NCBI RefSeq assembly: GCF_021130785.1
Contig: NC_060211.1
Coordinates: 123,701,001 to 123,765,000 of the forward strand
Direction: 5' to 3'
DNA length: 64,000 nucleotides
From: Homalodisca vitripennis
Lineage: Eukaryota > Arthropoda > Insecta > Hemiptera > Cicadellidae
The notes under the pieces are model-generated. The model was not told the DNA's origin. It made no database searches and saw only the letters and a program-made list of their open reading frames with translations. Shown here one piece after another: positions 10,044-22,922 of the stretch. Each line of letters begins with the position of its first letter. The first letter of the stretch is position 1. A program made the position numbers and the translations under genes.

Positions 10044-11369
10044 GGCTTGTGACGTAATGTTACTTGCGTGCTAAACTATGTCTGCCATTGTTTTGTTTTT
10101 TAAAACACTATAGAGAAAGTCTTTGTGATGACATATATATGGTTGAAGTGCAATATTTTGTACATTCTTTTGTAACTGACTAAGCAATATTAGAATGGTA
10201 ATGTATAATTGAGCTCTTGGCGTGTCTTCTATAACAGAATTTAGATGTATACAATAAACAAGTAAGTAAAAAATCCTAATACTTAAATATTATATTTAAC
10301 TTAAACGGCTTCTACAGTATAAGGATAGAACGAGGTATATCCAGTCAAGGACACGCACTTCAAGTCAGTAGGTTAATTTGTTATCGATATATCCCCCTGA
10401 TTGATAGGCAAAGCTATTATTCAGTTAATTAAAATTCCAGTTTCTTATGAGTTCATGTTTAATTCAGTGTTAGTGTTCAAGTCCAGAAACCATTCGATCC
10501 AATCAGGTAGCCTTAATATACTACAGATAAAGAGAGACCCACATTAGTATTCTTCTTTAAGATTCTACAAAACTACTTTTAGATTTGTTTCTATTTTGAA
10601 CTAGTAATATGTCTAATTATCAAAAGACATAATAAGCGAGATTATGTTTTATTGAGTCGGCAAGTTTGAAATAAACTACATTTTAACGTGAGGAAAGTTA
10701 CAAATTATAAAAAGTCCTCTAATGAACAAAAGTTTCTATTTATTACATTATTACTTTGCAAACGATTTAAAGTTTTTTATTGTCTCTGAAGTAATGCGTC
10801 ATATAACATATAACACACGTGTAGAGTCCACTGGATATTGTGACTACGAATATTTATTGGAAAACTAAGTAGGCCCCTATATGTTATATTAAGTGAAAAA
10901 TATTTCGTAGCCTCAAAAGACATAAACCCCACACAAAAAGCTACCATTAAAAAAAATCCAAAACAATAAAATAATCTGTTACATTAGAACAATACTGTAA
11001 TATGTAATCCATAGCACGTTTATGTTATTGAAGTCCAGTCACTTAGGTTAGATACTCTTTGTTCAGAACATTTAGATGTTACTTTGATAGTCACAAAACT
11101 ATTTGATGTTTGGTTTTGATTTTGCTTTGGTCACATGAATCTTTTATCTTTTGTAAATTGAAATTGTTTCTGCTCATCAATTTTAAAGCAAATTACTATG
11201 AAAGGAAAGATAAAGTTTTAAGTAAACCAAGCCCGAAAGATACGCAGAATAAAGTCTAAAACACCATAAAAAACGATGTATTGAAAACAACCAATCGTCA
11301 GAAACAGAAATAAATTTCAAATCACAATCAGATAATAATATGCAGACGGAAAATACCTCACGAAGGACA
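10044..11369. other. Unassigned AT-rich DNA
   Basis: No open frame, recognisable repeat or splice-bounded segment was seen. Confidence 0.5.
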
Positions 11370-12228
11370 TGTATATGAGATGGAACTTTGCGATCCCATA
11401 TAGAGAAGAGTATGTCAAATAAATGTATTAAAATGTTAATTTAAGAATTGAAAATGACCAAAATTGGCAGGGATTGGGACTGCCTGTGCTTAAAACAGCT
11501 GCCTTGCATTCACCACTGTTAATACAACCAACAGCAATGGCTGCAATGACGCTGTTATAAGCACCCAGGTTAGAGCATTCCATGGTACTAGGGCCAGTCC
11601 TTGGACAGGTCGTAACTCTTTTACCATGTAATACTCCCCTCCCTTATTAGATTGGTTTATAATTTATATATGTAGGTTACGTCACGTGTGCTGCAACCTA
11701 CCGCAGACTTCATGTGCACTTTCTCAACAAGAGAATAATATAGATCCGTAAATTCTCACTAAGACGTATTGAACTTTACAGTGTAAATATTTGATAACAG
11801 CGTTTAATGTTGTCATATTATTTTTTATATATTTATAAATTATTATTGAAGTTCGAGTACATTTATACAAGAAAAAAGTATTTTTTATGAAAGACCGTTT
11901 GATATTTAAAGGCAATTTATTCTGTTCTCGTTTTTAATTTAAGTAATATAAATAAATAGAGGTTACTCCTTACGTTCTTCGATTTGACAGAAATTTCTGC
12001 AATGATTGTACCAAATCACTCAAGTGCATAATATATACTGACTTGAGAGATGTATAAATATTATTATAAATAAGTTTGAATATTATGATATGATATGAAT
12101 TTCACGTTCCCTAGGTGTAAAATGTTAAGACGAATGCTGAACATTGGACTAACTTTTGAATTAAGATTATGTTAAAAAACGGTTAAACACGACTAAATAT
12201 TGAAATAGTTATGAATTTAATTTCTATG
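11370..12228 (+). repeat. Duplicated block B, copy 1
   Basis: Starts with TATATGAGATGGAACTTTG and restarts at 12,229 with TATATGAGATAGAACTT, so copies 1 and 2 are head-to-tail. The conserved core (11,461-11,655) contains GGGATTGGGACTGCCTGTGC, CCAACAGCAATGGCTGCA and TAATACTCCCCTCCC. It is also found near 12,315, 16,505, 36,270 and 41,325. Confidence 0.8.
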
Positions 12229-13720
12229 TATATGAGATAGAACTTCCCGATCTATATAGAAAAAATGTCAAATAAATCTATTAAAGTTTTAATTTAAGAA
12301 TTTAAAACAACCAACCTTGGCAGGGATTGGGACTGCCTGTGCTTAAAACAGTAGCCGTGCATTCATCACTGTTACCAGAACCAACAGCAATGGCTGCAGT
12401 GAAACTGCTATGCGCACCCAGGTTAGAGCATTACATGGTACTAGGGCCAGTCCTTAGGCAGGTCGTCGCCCTTCTAACATGTAATACCCCCCTCCCTTAT
12501 TAGATTGGTTAATAATTGATATATGTAGGTTACGTCGCGTGTGCTGCAATCTACCGCTGATAATATGCACTTCCTCAACAAGAGAATAATGTAGATCCGT
12601 AAATTCTCACTGAGACTAGTTGAACTTTACAGTATAATTACTTGGTTATAGCGTTTAATGTTTAATGGATGGCTGGGTTTTATATCCAGCGGCAGCTGCA
12701 CCTACTGGAGCCCTGGTTGACCAAGTGGAGGATCAAGGTCAACGTTGACAAATGTGAAGCCATAAGCTTCACAAGGACAAGGAGACAAGCGGACGGCCGT
12801 CACCTGTCACTCAACGGCGACGACATACCGTGGAAGACTTCAGTCAAGTACCTGGGGGTACTCCTGGACTCCAAGCTGACCTTCACACCCCACGTCAAAG
12901 AGGATCTGTGGCCAAGCGAGGAAGGGCTTCGGCAGCATCGGCCCCCTGCTCAACTCCACGAAGCTACCGACCAGGACGAGGGTCCTTCTCTACACGGCTC
13001 TGATACGATCAATGCTCACATATGCGGCCCCAGCATGGTACCACCTCACCTGCAAGACCGCAAGGAGGCAGTTGCTCGCTGTCCAGAGCGTGTGTCTCCG
13101 GCGGGCCACTGGGTCGCCCTGGTTCGTGAGGAACACCGTAGTCAGGGCTTCGTCCAATGTCCCTACCATCAGGAGCTTCGTAGAAGGCCTGACATCGAGC
13201 CTTGAGGAAGCTGCAGAGACCTCACCGTGGGATCACATCCGTGAGCTTCGCGCCCAGGAGGTCCCCCAACTGCGTCTTCCCATGGATGACTGATGACATC
13301 GACTACAACTTCGACTGCACCACGACACTTCACCCCACTGACAGGTAGCGAAAGCTACTACGGCTTTGACCCTCGAGACACAAGGCAAAAGCCTAACCTG
13401 CAGAGGCCTTGAAAGATGTGGGGAATTCACCCGTCCCCACAGTCACAGCGACTTGGACTTGGACTTGGACATAGGATTTTGATCCAATTCCACCCAGTCT
13501 TTCAAGTGCACAATGTGCTGACTTGAGAGATGTATGAATATTATTATAGATACTTTTGTTTTAATATTTGGATCTGATATGATAAGAATTCCATATAAAT
13601 TATAAGAATAAGATTAAGACGATAAGACTGGTGCTAAACATTGAACAACAACGGAAAAGTTTACAACGATTACAAGCGACTCGATATTGAAACCATTTTG
13701 AATTTCGTTTTTGTAGAAAC
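12229..13720 (+). repeat. Duplicated block B, copy 2, interrupted by a LINE
   Basis: Direct tandem of the previous copy. The core is at 12,315-12,515. After GCGTTTAATG (about 12,660) a retrotransposon 3' end intervenes. The block resumes near 13,480 with TTTCAAGTGCACAATGTGCT, so a piece of the original block (the equivalent of about 11,810-12,000) is missing at the insertion site. Confidence 0.75.
12665..13473 (+). mobile_element. 5'-truncated jockey-like LINE (reverse transcriptase C-terminus and 3' end)
   Basis: The frame at 12,669 reads LLEPWLTKWRIKVNVDKCE and then VKYLGVLLDSKLTFTPHV. These are the conserved texts just after the RT active site in jockey-clade non-LTR elements. A neighbouring frame (13,012-13,293) continues with LTYAAPAWYH and VQSVCLRRATGSPWFVRN. 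A frameshift therefore lies around 12,900-13,010. The palm motifs are absent because of 5' truncation. The element ends with three TTGGAC units (about 13,452-13,470), a typical LINE short tandem tail. It is clearly richer in G+C than its surroundings. Confidence 0.8.
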
Positions 13721-16190
13721 TTTCTAACAATAGAATTGATAGATGTATTAACCTCATGGAATCTTTCCTTTTATTAAATATACTTAATAATATCCTCTGT
13801 TAATAATTTCCGTCCTGTTCTCACTGACACTGTGTTGGAAGTTGGCCCACGACGACCACAGGTAGCGGGGGCTACTACCATTACCAACGTCCTGGTGACG
13901 TCAAAGGAGACGAAACGAGGAAACACTCGTAATTGAATATTTATTTGAGTTCCAGCAGTGGAAAAAGAATTTAAATGTGCTGATTTTACAAGAGATTTGG
14001 AAACTAAACCGGTAAATGTACCAAACCTTGTCAGTACGCCATCAAATCCTCGGGAAAAAGCCGGGGATCACTATTAGCGGCTAGTGATCTCGCACTAACG
14101 TAATTCCACCGTTTATTTTACAAGGAAAGATTGAAGAACAAATTTTCCGTAGAGACCCTGGAGCAAATGTACATTTATCCCTAATCTCTGCTATATAGGA
14201 GAAGGTTGAGGAAAAAAAATTGAGCGCTTCGCAGTAAATAACACATGCATTCTTCCTGTGGTTTGGTGACGTTGAATATATATTTCTGACTCAGACTACC
14301 CTTAATGTGGAGTTTAATGATAGCTAAAGTAGCCAAAACCCATTGTTGATTAGCAAACTTCTGTTCCACTATGATCTACAAGTGGATGACACTCTTTGGT
14401 TGACAAAAAACCTGGCGTTTGTCAAGTTGCATGAGATAATATTAACGCTTGTAACTTTTGTAACTTTTGTATATTTCGATTTACTCCAAATAAGAAAGGA
14501 CTAAAAATAATGCTTTCAAACATTAACATCAAGTACAGCTCTTACAACATTGTCTAGTTGAATGAGATAATAAAGTTACAACGCAGGTTGACCTACGCGT
14601 GTTCATATAAAGCTTATAAATGACACAATCAATCTGAGTTTACTGGTTGACCTGGAAGAAATCTAGTGTCAACCACGCTAATTTTAGTGGAATCAAAACG
14701 ACACAGCATCGAAAGGGATAGAAAATATGAAACTGGAATCTCTTCCTTAAAATATATCTGGGATTTTATACTTAATACTGACATTTAGGTAATATTTTAT
14801 TCACTCTCAGGCAATTAAAAGGGAGATATATCGTTAGTTAAAATGTCTACACATAATTACAAACATAGTTACTTGTCTGAAGGTCAGTTTTAGTGCGCAA
14901 AGCTTAAGAAATATAATTTTAGAAAAACAATTATTTATTTCATATTTTTAACCCTATTGATACTTTCCTATGTGGACCATTACCACAACTCTCAAAACTA
15001 TTTTTTTTCTAAGATAAACTTTCCCAAAAAAATCAAGAACCAGTTTGAGTACTTTAACTATTAACATTGGCTCTGGAATACTGAATGTACACCACTTATA
15101 ACAAGAAAAAATGAAAAAATACTTTTCAAAGTAAATATCATAAGAGAGAAATTTTATAATAGGTTCTGGCAACAAGCAATGGTGGCGCCAATTAGACAAT
15201 TAAATGTGTTTATTATTACACTTGTAAACTCGCAAGTTTTTCTTTTCGTTTGTTGTGTATACTATACTATACACACTTTCTTGCAGTATAAAAAGACTAA
15301 ATTAATTACGTCTGAGGAAATAGACTTAAAATTTTGATTGTGATCAGTGCAAAACAATCGCGTGTATAACTTCATTGAAGAGTGATATGTTGAGTTTTTA
15401 ATTTATGCAAATATTTAATTAAATGTACCACCTCAGCGGTAGTGATAATAAAGTACTTGTATGTGAAGTAGTGGCTCGAGTCCATACAGTAATTACATAC
15501 AGTTAATATACTGTAAAATAAGTAGGTTGTAGTACTTCTGATGTTCTACAGGTAAATAAGTCAAAGTCATGAGTTGCTACAATATAAACTCAAGGATTAA
15601 TTGTTTAACACAAAAATTCAGACAACAAATACAGCCATACATACAAGACAACATCTACGTGAATTTTATTCAATGAAAAAATGTGATTTTTTGACTTACC
15701 CATTTGCAGAATATTCCAGTCAAAGCGACACAGGTTCAGCCGTAGTGTTCGGCTCATAATTCAGAAGACCTCTGCTAACTTTGTACGTTTCAACTTGAAG
15801 GAAAATTACTCACGATGCCTCTAAACCAAAAATGTTTCAAAGATATTAGGTTTTAAAATTGTGCTTTCATGGTAACGAGGAATAATTATTGTTGGTTAAG
15901 AAATATACTATTCGTATGGCGTAAGTTAGTTATAGAAATTATCAGCAACAACATTCTTAACATTTACACCAGAAAAACTTATTTCTCTAATTTTGTATGG
16001 ATTTTATTCTGGTTTTATATACAGAATAAGTATATAAAACCATTACAGAAAGTTGTATTAAACAAATATGTAATGCCAGTCGTAGGCTGGAGTAAAATTA
16101 AAGAAATAGTTTCATTAATTAGACCATGTTTGTTTTAGTTTTCGCAGATGAACTATAATGTGATCCAACACAGAAAATAGTTATTTTCAA
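13721..16190. repeat. Duplicated block C, copy 1, with candidate exons U and V (minus strand)
   Basis: Related to 41,911-43,560 and in part to 27,460-27,880. Landmarks are CATACAGTAATTACATACAG (about 15,484), TGGCGCCAATTA and CATGGTAACGAGGAATAATT. On the minus strand a segment from about 15,790 to 15,700 ends at AAATGG before GTAAGTC (candidate exon U). Another, 15,432-15,510 (V, 79 bp), lies after TATTTTACAG. In V one frame is open (MDSSHYFTYKYFIITTAE). A second, weak jockey-like 3' scrap (ACAGGTAGCGGGGGCTACTAC) lies at about 13,859-13,879. Confidence 0.6.
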
Positions 16191-16319
16191 AATGGTAGTG
16201 TGGCCAAGCTAAGCGATATACCAACCTGTACAAGCTTGGATTATTGACAAAATTCACCCTCTTTGGCTCTAATTTCTAACATAATTTGTATATATTAAAA
16301 TAGTACGTTCCTAACACAG

Positions 16320-16850
16320 TAAAACATAACGAACAAATGTGTAATCGTTAAGCTAAGCAACATGCTTGCTCAAAAAGCTTGCTGGTTGCATGTAACTCTC
16401 GTTTATTATTGGTAAAATATTCAAACAATCTGCCGGAAAATATGTCTTGAAGTAAATTTCCATTGGATCTATTATAATGTTACATATTAAATAACCAATT
16501 TAAACAGGAATTGGGACTGCCTGTGGTTAAAATAGTTGCCGTGCATCACCACTGTTACTATAACCAACAGCAATGGCTGCAAATGACACTGTTATGCGCA
16601 CTCAGGTTAGGGCATTATATGGTGCTCTGGCCAGTATTTTCAGGTCGTCTAGCCCTTATTAGGTTTGGAGGATTGGGATATCTCGGTGTACGTTACGTGT
16701 GCTGCAATCTACCGCAGACAATATCTACACAACAAGATAATAACGCAGATCCGTGAATTCTCACTGAGACTTATTGAACTTTGGAGTTTAAATACTATAT
16801 AACTGCGTTTTGGGTTTTCAGATTATATATTTATTAATTATCATTATCAC
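16320..16850 (+). repeat. Duplicated block B, copy 3
   Basis: The core at 16,505-16,690 is shortened and shifted by indels relative to copies 1, 2 and 5. The upstream part (AAACATAACGAACAAATGTG, then AAGCAACATGCTTGCTC) matches only the 36.1-kb copy. An 81-codon frame across it (16,511-16,756) exists because of these indels and is not a gene. Confidence 0.75.
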
Positions 16851-17399
16851 ACATGATCTTTAAAATTTTTATGATAATTCCTCTCTACATAAACGACATT
16901 AAGTTATATGTTTGTGCATATTCAACCGTGGAATTTAGTTGAGCACCATTGGGGTTTATGAATGAATTACCCTGAAATAAGTAGCCTGAAACATTTCGTT
17001 TATGTTTTCTGATGTGATGTTAAGTTTAATTTTCTGTATAATCTATCTATATGACCGCATGACGATCGTAAAATGAGTTATATGATTAAAACTTAGCAAG
17101 CAAACTTAGCGAAGCCTATTACAACAACACGTATATTAGCTTACTCTTACCTTGTATGTATAAACAAACAACAAAAGAAATGGATATGGTCCATGTAAAA
17201 ACACGTGAATAGTGAAACATGTAAATTTAGGAATGTTTTAGGAGAATTCATCAGCAACCATGCTCGACTAACTTATCTCGTAGTTGTGTTCATAGATTAT
17301 ACTAATTCTGATGTAATATATACAAATAAGTAAGTTATGTTTCATTTGGTATATATGCTGAATTTTAGAATTGAAAGGAAAGGGTAAATTTCGGTCAAT
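16851..17399. other. Unassigned AT-rich DNA
   Basis: Nothing recognised between block B copy 3 and block D copy 1. Confidence 0.5.
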
Positions 17400-18560
17400 T
17401 TCTACCGGAAAAAAATTAAAACCATCGGCAAGGTATTCTGAAAATCATAAATTCTACAGAGTTTGACGTTAATATGGATCGATAAAATACCAACATATCG
17501 TGACCTGATGAAAACCGCAGTAAATTATAATTTTAAGAAAAAAGAGCAAGCTAATTATGTTAATTAATTATGTTAAAGACAAATATACCTATGGATTTTA
17601 GGAAAATTTTTTTCATAATTTCCAAGCGTTGCTGGGTATACAAGTTTTCGTCAATACTATTAACTTATTTTATGTCAGCTCTGCTACAGAGATTTAATTG
17701 AAACATTTTACACCAGCTGGCTTTATTAAATGTTATGTGTTATGTTTACATTAAGTTTTCTTATTAATAACGTCTTCCTAACATATTAATTTGTCGTTTC
17801 AAGCAAATCAAGATACAGTGTATACAAATTGTGCAGTAACCTATTTCGGAGACGTAAATTAGTCAGATTGCTCTAGGGTGAAACATTGTTTTATTTAACA
17901 AAGCACACAGGCGTCTTCCGTATAAAAACCACTTTAAAATTTTTGACATGTTGTCGTAGTGGTTTGATATAACATGGACTTATATGTGCGTTGCTGTCTC
18001 CCAGTGAGAGGTTACAACAGTTCAACAAGTTAGTGAAAGTTAACCTACTCGTCAACTGAAATGTGGAATTCTCACTAAATCTTCAAATCCGAGTGTCCAC
18101 AAGAAGAACCTGAAGGTCCGCTAGGTACCTCTCCAAATGGTACATCAAAATATTTTATTAGCTTCCTTCGATTGTAGCCCTTGTTGTTTATGTATAATTT
18201 TATGTTTATTATAATTAAATTAGCATGAGTTACAGAAACTGTCATTAGTCTAAAAAATAATAAAACAGCTTAACTGTTGGTTTTCATAAAATATTTATAA
18301 ATTCGATATTTTTATCGGATACAAAGTACACTGACACTTATAACATTTAAAATTTAACAAGTTCCCAAAGTGTTTTCATTAAAAAACTGATAACATGCGA
18401 TCATAAACTTTTAAATCTTTAGTGTTTCATCTATAGTGATAACCATGTATGTAAACTTGTTATAATGGTATTCATTTACCTTTTAAGTTAGGGCGAGGTA
18501 AGTTTTCAGGCTAGAAGCTGCGGATTTTATGATTTTAGATTCTTTTAGAATAATTTGCTT
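17400..18560. repeat. Duplicated block D, copy 1
   Basis: Matches 45,730-46,870 in order. Shared landmarks are GGCAAGGTA, CAGCTGGCTTTATT, CCAGTGAGAGGTTACAACAG (18,001-18,020), a CAACTGAAAT segment and TTAGGGCGAGG (about 18,488). No coding frame is kept. Confidence 0.75.
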
Positions 18561-20789
18561 GTATTTGTTAACTATTGCATCCATAGCAATATCGTTAGGA
18601 CTTTATAATTAATTGATAAGTGACAGAGAATCAGTTGATTTTCCCTTGAAAACTAACTGTAGGTGACATTTTAGCCAGGCTTAATAATATGCTCTATGTC
18701 TCTACATCGGGCACAGCAGCCAGAGATTATCATTAAGCTATCAATTGTTTATATCAGTGTTACTAAATGTTTTTAAGAGCATTTAAAGAGATTATATGAT
18801 CTTTTAATAATATAACAATGATTGATATGAATTGTAATATGCTGGTTATAAGTAAAAATTAATAATAATTCAATTAATTTGTACGCTTTTTAAGCTAAAT
18901 AAAAAAAAATTCACAATTATAAAGAATAATAATTTGTTAGTATCGGGTTTACCAATGTTCGATGGTCATGAATGAAGGTTGATCGTTGGTATATATAGTG
19001 TATTATATATTTTAATTACTATTATTTCGAGTAACTATAATTATAATTTATCAAATCAGCCGATGTGTGAGGCAGAAAATATGTAAAAAGGTCCTTGTGT
19101 GCCAAATAACTATAAACGATTACAAAATGATGATAGTGCCAGAAATGGGAAACATAAAAATCAAGGAACAAGCCTCGTCTCACATATTATAAATCAGTAG
19201 GAGTTATATTTCGGCGCTGCTCCAGTATTGGTTTTATGAAGGGTTTCAACCAATTCTCTCAGCAGAAATGCTTTTAAAGTGAGAAATGAGGCTTCTGTAA
19301 TTCAATTCAGCGATGTGATGTTTATACAAGCCCCTTCAGAAGCGAGACGCAGCCTGGTGTAAGCTATTACGACGGAATTCAGGCTATGTCGCTACACCAT
19401 TCCCGTGCAACATCTTTAGTTCTTCTATTGAAAGCTATCCAGAGTCCAGAATGATAAACAAAAGTTATAAAAAAATCTAGCTGAATTGTGTATGCACAAA
19501 TTATTGAAGTTATATTTATAACGCAGTACAAATATAAAATAACTTTCGCATTCGTAGCTAATGAAAGATTTAATATTTTTGTTAAATAGTAATTTGTAAT
19601 AAATAGCTTTTCTCTCTCATCAGAGACTTCTAAAAAAGTATTTTTTTTAAATGTATTTAAAAAATATGTACAGAAGCTCCAACATCTATATAAGTAAAAC
19701 ACGTAAGCTTTGTAGCAAATAAAAAAAATTACATTTTTAAAAAGGTAAGGTAAAAAAGTTTAAACCTATCATACAACCTATTACAAATTGAGTTATTTCT
19801 AGGAATGCATCAGGTGAAGTAATTGCGTTAATTATATTAACGTAAGAATATTTTCATAAACAGCGTTCTTAAGAACTGGATGATTTAAATAGGTACCAAT
19901 ATTGATATAGTATAGGTGCCTGAATAATTATAAGTCGATATTGTTTCTATAGCATTTTCCCTTTAGTAAATGAACACACAACATAAATGAGTTCTCTAAA
20001 AACAACACTTGTAATTCTTCGTTCCCCGATAAAAACTTCAAAATCAGGCCATGTGGTTGCATCTCAACTCAATTAACATTAAACGATTATGAGCCCATCA
20101 AAAGACAAAATTAATAGTCTCTAAAACACATATTACTTATTCTTGAATTTATGTTATACTACATACAATTGTAATGGTGTGGACAAGGCATAAATAACGT
20201 TAAATTACGGTGAAATAAATTGATTAGATTTTGTTATGAAACACTCGTAAATCTTTTTAATGTCATTCGGGAATCACTGCCTTAAATGATAATGATTTTT
20301 TATTATCTAGAATGTTCCGTCCAATTAAGTAAAATGTCTTAAAAATATTTTACAAATGCGAATATATTGAACTTCGTGCAAAGATAAAAGTATATAGATG
20401 GTTGAGTTTTTACTAATCTTATTTTATTAAATTATTCAAAATAGCGGGAATGATCATTTATGTAAACATTGCAATTAAATTATTTTCCAATACAATACCG
20501 TTGATTTTTTGCAATATCTTTAGATTTCAAGACTGCAACCATTAAAATTTTGGAAAAATAATGTAATACACTTACTAAACCTAAGATTTCGAGTGATATG
20601 GTTTGAGTACAATTTTAGGTATTAACTAACTAAGATATGTAATATTGATTACAAATTGCAGTACATCCATTTAATTGTGGTATATTACATAAGTTTATTT
20701 CACCTTAACACATTTCTTAACGGATAATTGTTAATTATCCTAATAAACCTTTATGGCTCTTGAATACGATTCCATATAAAATATATAAT
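18561..20789. other. Unassigned AT-rich DNA
   Basis: A minus-strand frame of 107 codons (19,379-19,702) has no recognisable domain, and its composition matches the background. I see nothing else in this stretch. Confidence 0.5.
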
Positions 20790-21334
20790 GAGATATAAAA
20801 AGTGTGCTATAGAAGATTCAGGTGCTGCACACGTTTAAACTGTAGGCAACACCGTAATTTGGAAACAGTAAAAAAATATCTAATTGTGGAAAAACAACTC
20901 TTTTATTTTATAAAACTAACATTTTTACAATACTAAAATAGTCGATAGTTTGACTTGATGTACAGGACATTATTAAAATTATAAGCGTTTTATATTTTAT
21001 TAAATAGGAATACATAAATTATCAGATTTGTTTTCTTATATTTTTTGCTATCAATTTTTTTCCCTTGAAGACGATGAATGCAACCGTGTGCTAGGAAATA
21101 GAACCTGAATAGGACCCTTACATAGAAATTACAAATGTATTTAACATCATGAGTAGTTTGAATTATTTAATTTTGTGTTTTAAGATTATGAAAGGTTCTC
21201 ATATAAACAACATACATTAATGTTATAAATATTAGTGTGCCATTCTGAAACCACAATTGCAGCCAAATTGATTATAATATTTATTACCTATACACTATAA
21301 TATACTATATTATATAATATATAATATACAATAC

Positions 21335-21965
21335 CTAGTGTATGTGTAGTGTGTGTATCAGTGTGAGTGGGGCGACCTCCTGCCGCATTGATGACATCAC
21401 CCTGTAACAATCAGAAAAGACAACATATAATAATGTATCATTTTAAACCACAAAGTTCCTAAATCACATATAATTACAGAAAAATACCTGAATTATATAA
21501 ATATTAATAATATTAAGTATATTCATGGGACAAATATTTAAACCTATGTCTAATATAAGCAGATAAATTTTGTATACCTTAATATGTTGTGTAGTGGAGA
21601 ATTATTGTTGTAGTTATATGTAGTTCTACACGCACGCACACTTTCACACTTTTCTATTCAATCATCATTCATACTCTGTGTGTTTTGCAACACACGTGGA
21701 GAGTGTTACGTGATAATGTCAAAGAGGGGACATCAAGCCAACGCAGGACCGAAGTCACCTGAAAGCAATCAGAACAAAACCCTCGAATCACAAATACGAC
21801 ACTAATCAGTATTCTGCTTTATTTATAAACCTCATAAAATATTGTTATAAGTCTTGACCTTTGACTAAAATTGTAGTTTCAGAATGGCATTAACTTTACA
21901 CCTGAAATTTCCCAAATACTTACGGTACTGTGTCATCTCAAATTGAAGATAAGTAATATCGCAGG
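21335..21965 (-). other. Candidate spliced transcript, copy 2: exons W, X, Y
   Basis: On the minus strand: W 21,924-21,965 (42 bp, after TTTCAG, before GTAAGTATT); X 21,578-21,758 (181 bp, after GCTTTCAG, before GTATAC); Y 21,335-21,401 (67 bp, after TTGTTACAG, before GTATTG). Splice signals and lengths agree with copy 1. The W-X junction frame reads MTQYRDFGPALA and then stops, against MTQYRGFGPASA and stop in copy 1. Confidence 0.5.
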
Positions 21966-22065
21966 CTGAAACATGATTTCAAATTATTAATAAAAAATAA
22001 GTCAATTATTAAAATAATACTTAGTATAGATAATATTTTTGTGGTTTAAAGTAAATATACATAAG

Positions 22066-22120
22066 TTCCGTTAGGCAAGTTGTATAAGACGTCGAACTTT
22101 GGATCTGAGCTCAGGTTTCA
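22066..22120 (+). repeat. tRNA-like segment, copy 2
   Basis: TTAGGCAAGTTGTATAAGAC and CGTCGAACTTTGGATCTGAG correspond to the segment at 7,664-7,733. It is shorter at its 3' side and not functional as a tRNA. Confidence 0.3.
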
Positions 22121-22270
22121 TAATTAAAAGTTAATATATATCATATTAAAAATTTCGGATGGATCATTTACAGTAAAAACAAGAAAATGATAGTTTGATA
22201 AAACGTCGTGGATATGATTTAATTACGGGTGAAATTTTTACGCAAGTAACCTTTGTTAATATAGATTCAA

Positions 22271-22922
22271 CCCATATTTTAACACATTATGACACATGCC
22301 TGAAAATATTTACATCATGTACGAAATTTACAAATGTTCTTGTTTCATGATATAGCAATTATGACTGTTAAAGTAGAGCATTTCCACGAAAGCTAATAAG
22401 TTTGATTTTTCTTGTTGATTTTGCAAGCATTGTGGTGAATCAACGTCGTATTTCCTCCAATGTAAACAAATAAACTGTGCCATATATACATGACAATTTA
22501 GTGGAGTATCAATAAGTAATCAAAAATAACAGTCATGTTACGCAGAGCATAATTGCTATGTTAAGAGAGGGAGTAGATTATTGGAAGACGTTATTTAGAC
22601 AAACGAAGAATTGGTCAGAGGAAGGGGTCACAGTGACACATTTAAGCCATTAAGAAAGAACCAGCACGTGAAAAAAGGCAGGAAAGAGACATGGATGTTG
22701 TGTTATTAATTGAAAAGACATAAATAAAACGGTCAATTGTGCCTATAATGTCATGTGGCAGTTTCAACACAATACGAAGGTTACGTGAAGAATAAAATGG
22801 CATATCAGCATTCTAAACTCCCTGAAAGATCTTTTTATGACGCTCTAAAGTTATGACTCTTCCAATTTTGTGTTTTGCTAAGGTTCCCTAGAATCCGAGT
22901 GATAAGTTCAAATGGATAACGT
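22271..22922. other. Unassigned DNA
   Basis: No gene or repeat recognised. It ends at the left LTR of the next element. Confidence 0.5.

Larger units (their letters stand above)
20790..22270. repeat. Duplicated block A, copy 2
   Basis: The start (GGTGCTGCACACGTTTAAAC) matches copy 3 at about 39,850. The end (TTTTTACGCAAGTAACCTTTG) matches copy 1 near 7,880-7,900. It retains the tRNA-like segment and all three exon-like segments. Confidence 0.8.

Noticed and set aside
18561..20789. 107-codon minus-strand frame at 19,379-19,702
   Set aside because: Composition equals background, with no domain, no splice context and no copy in the other blocks.
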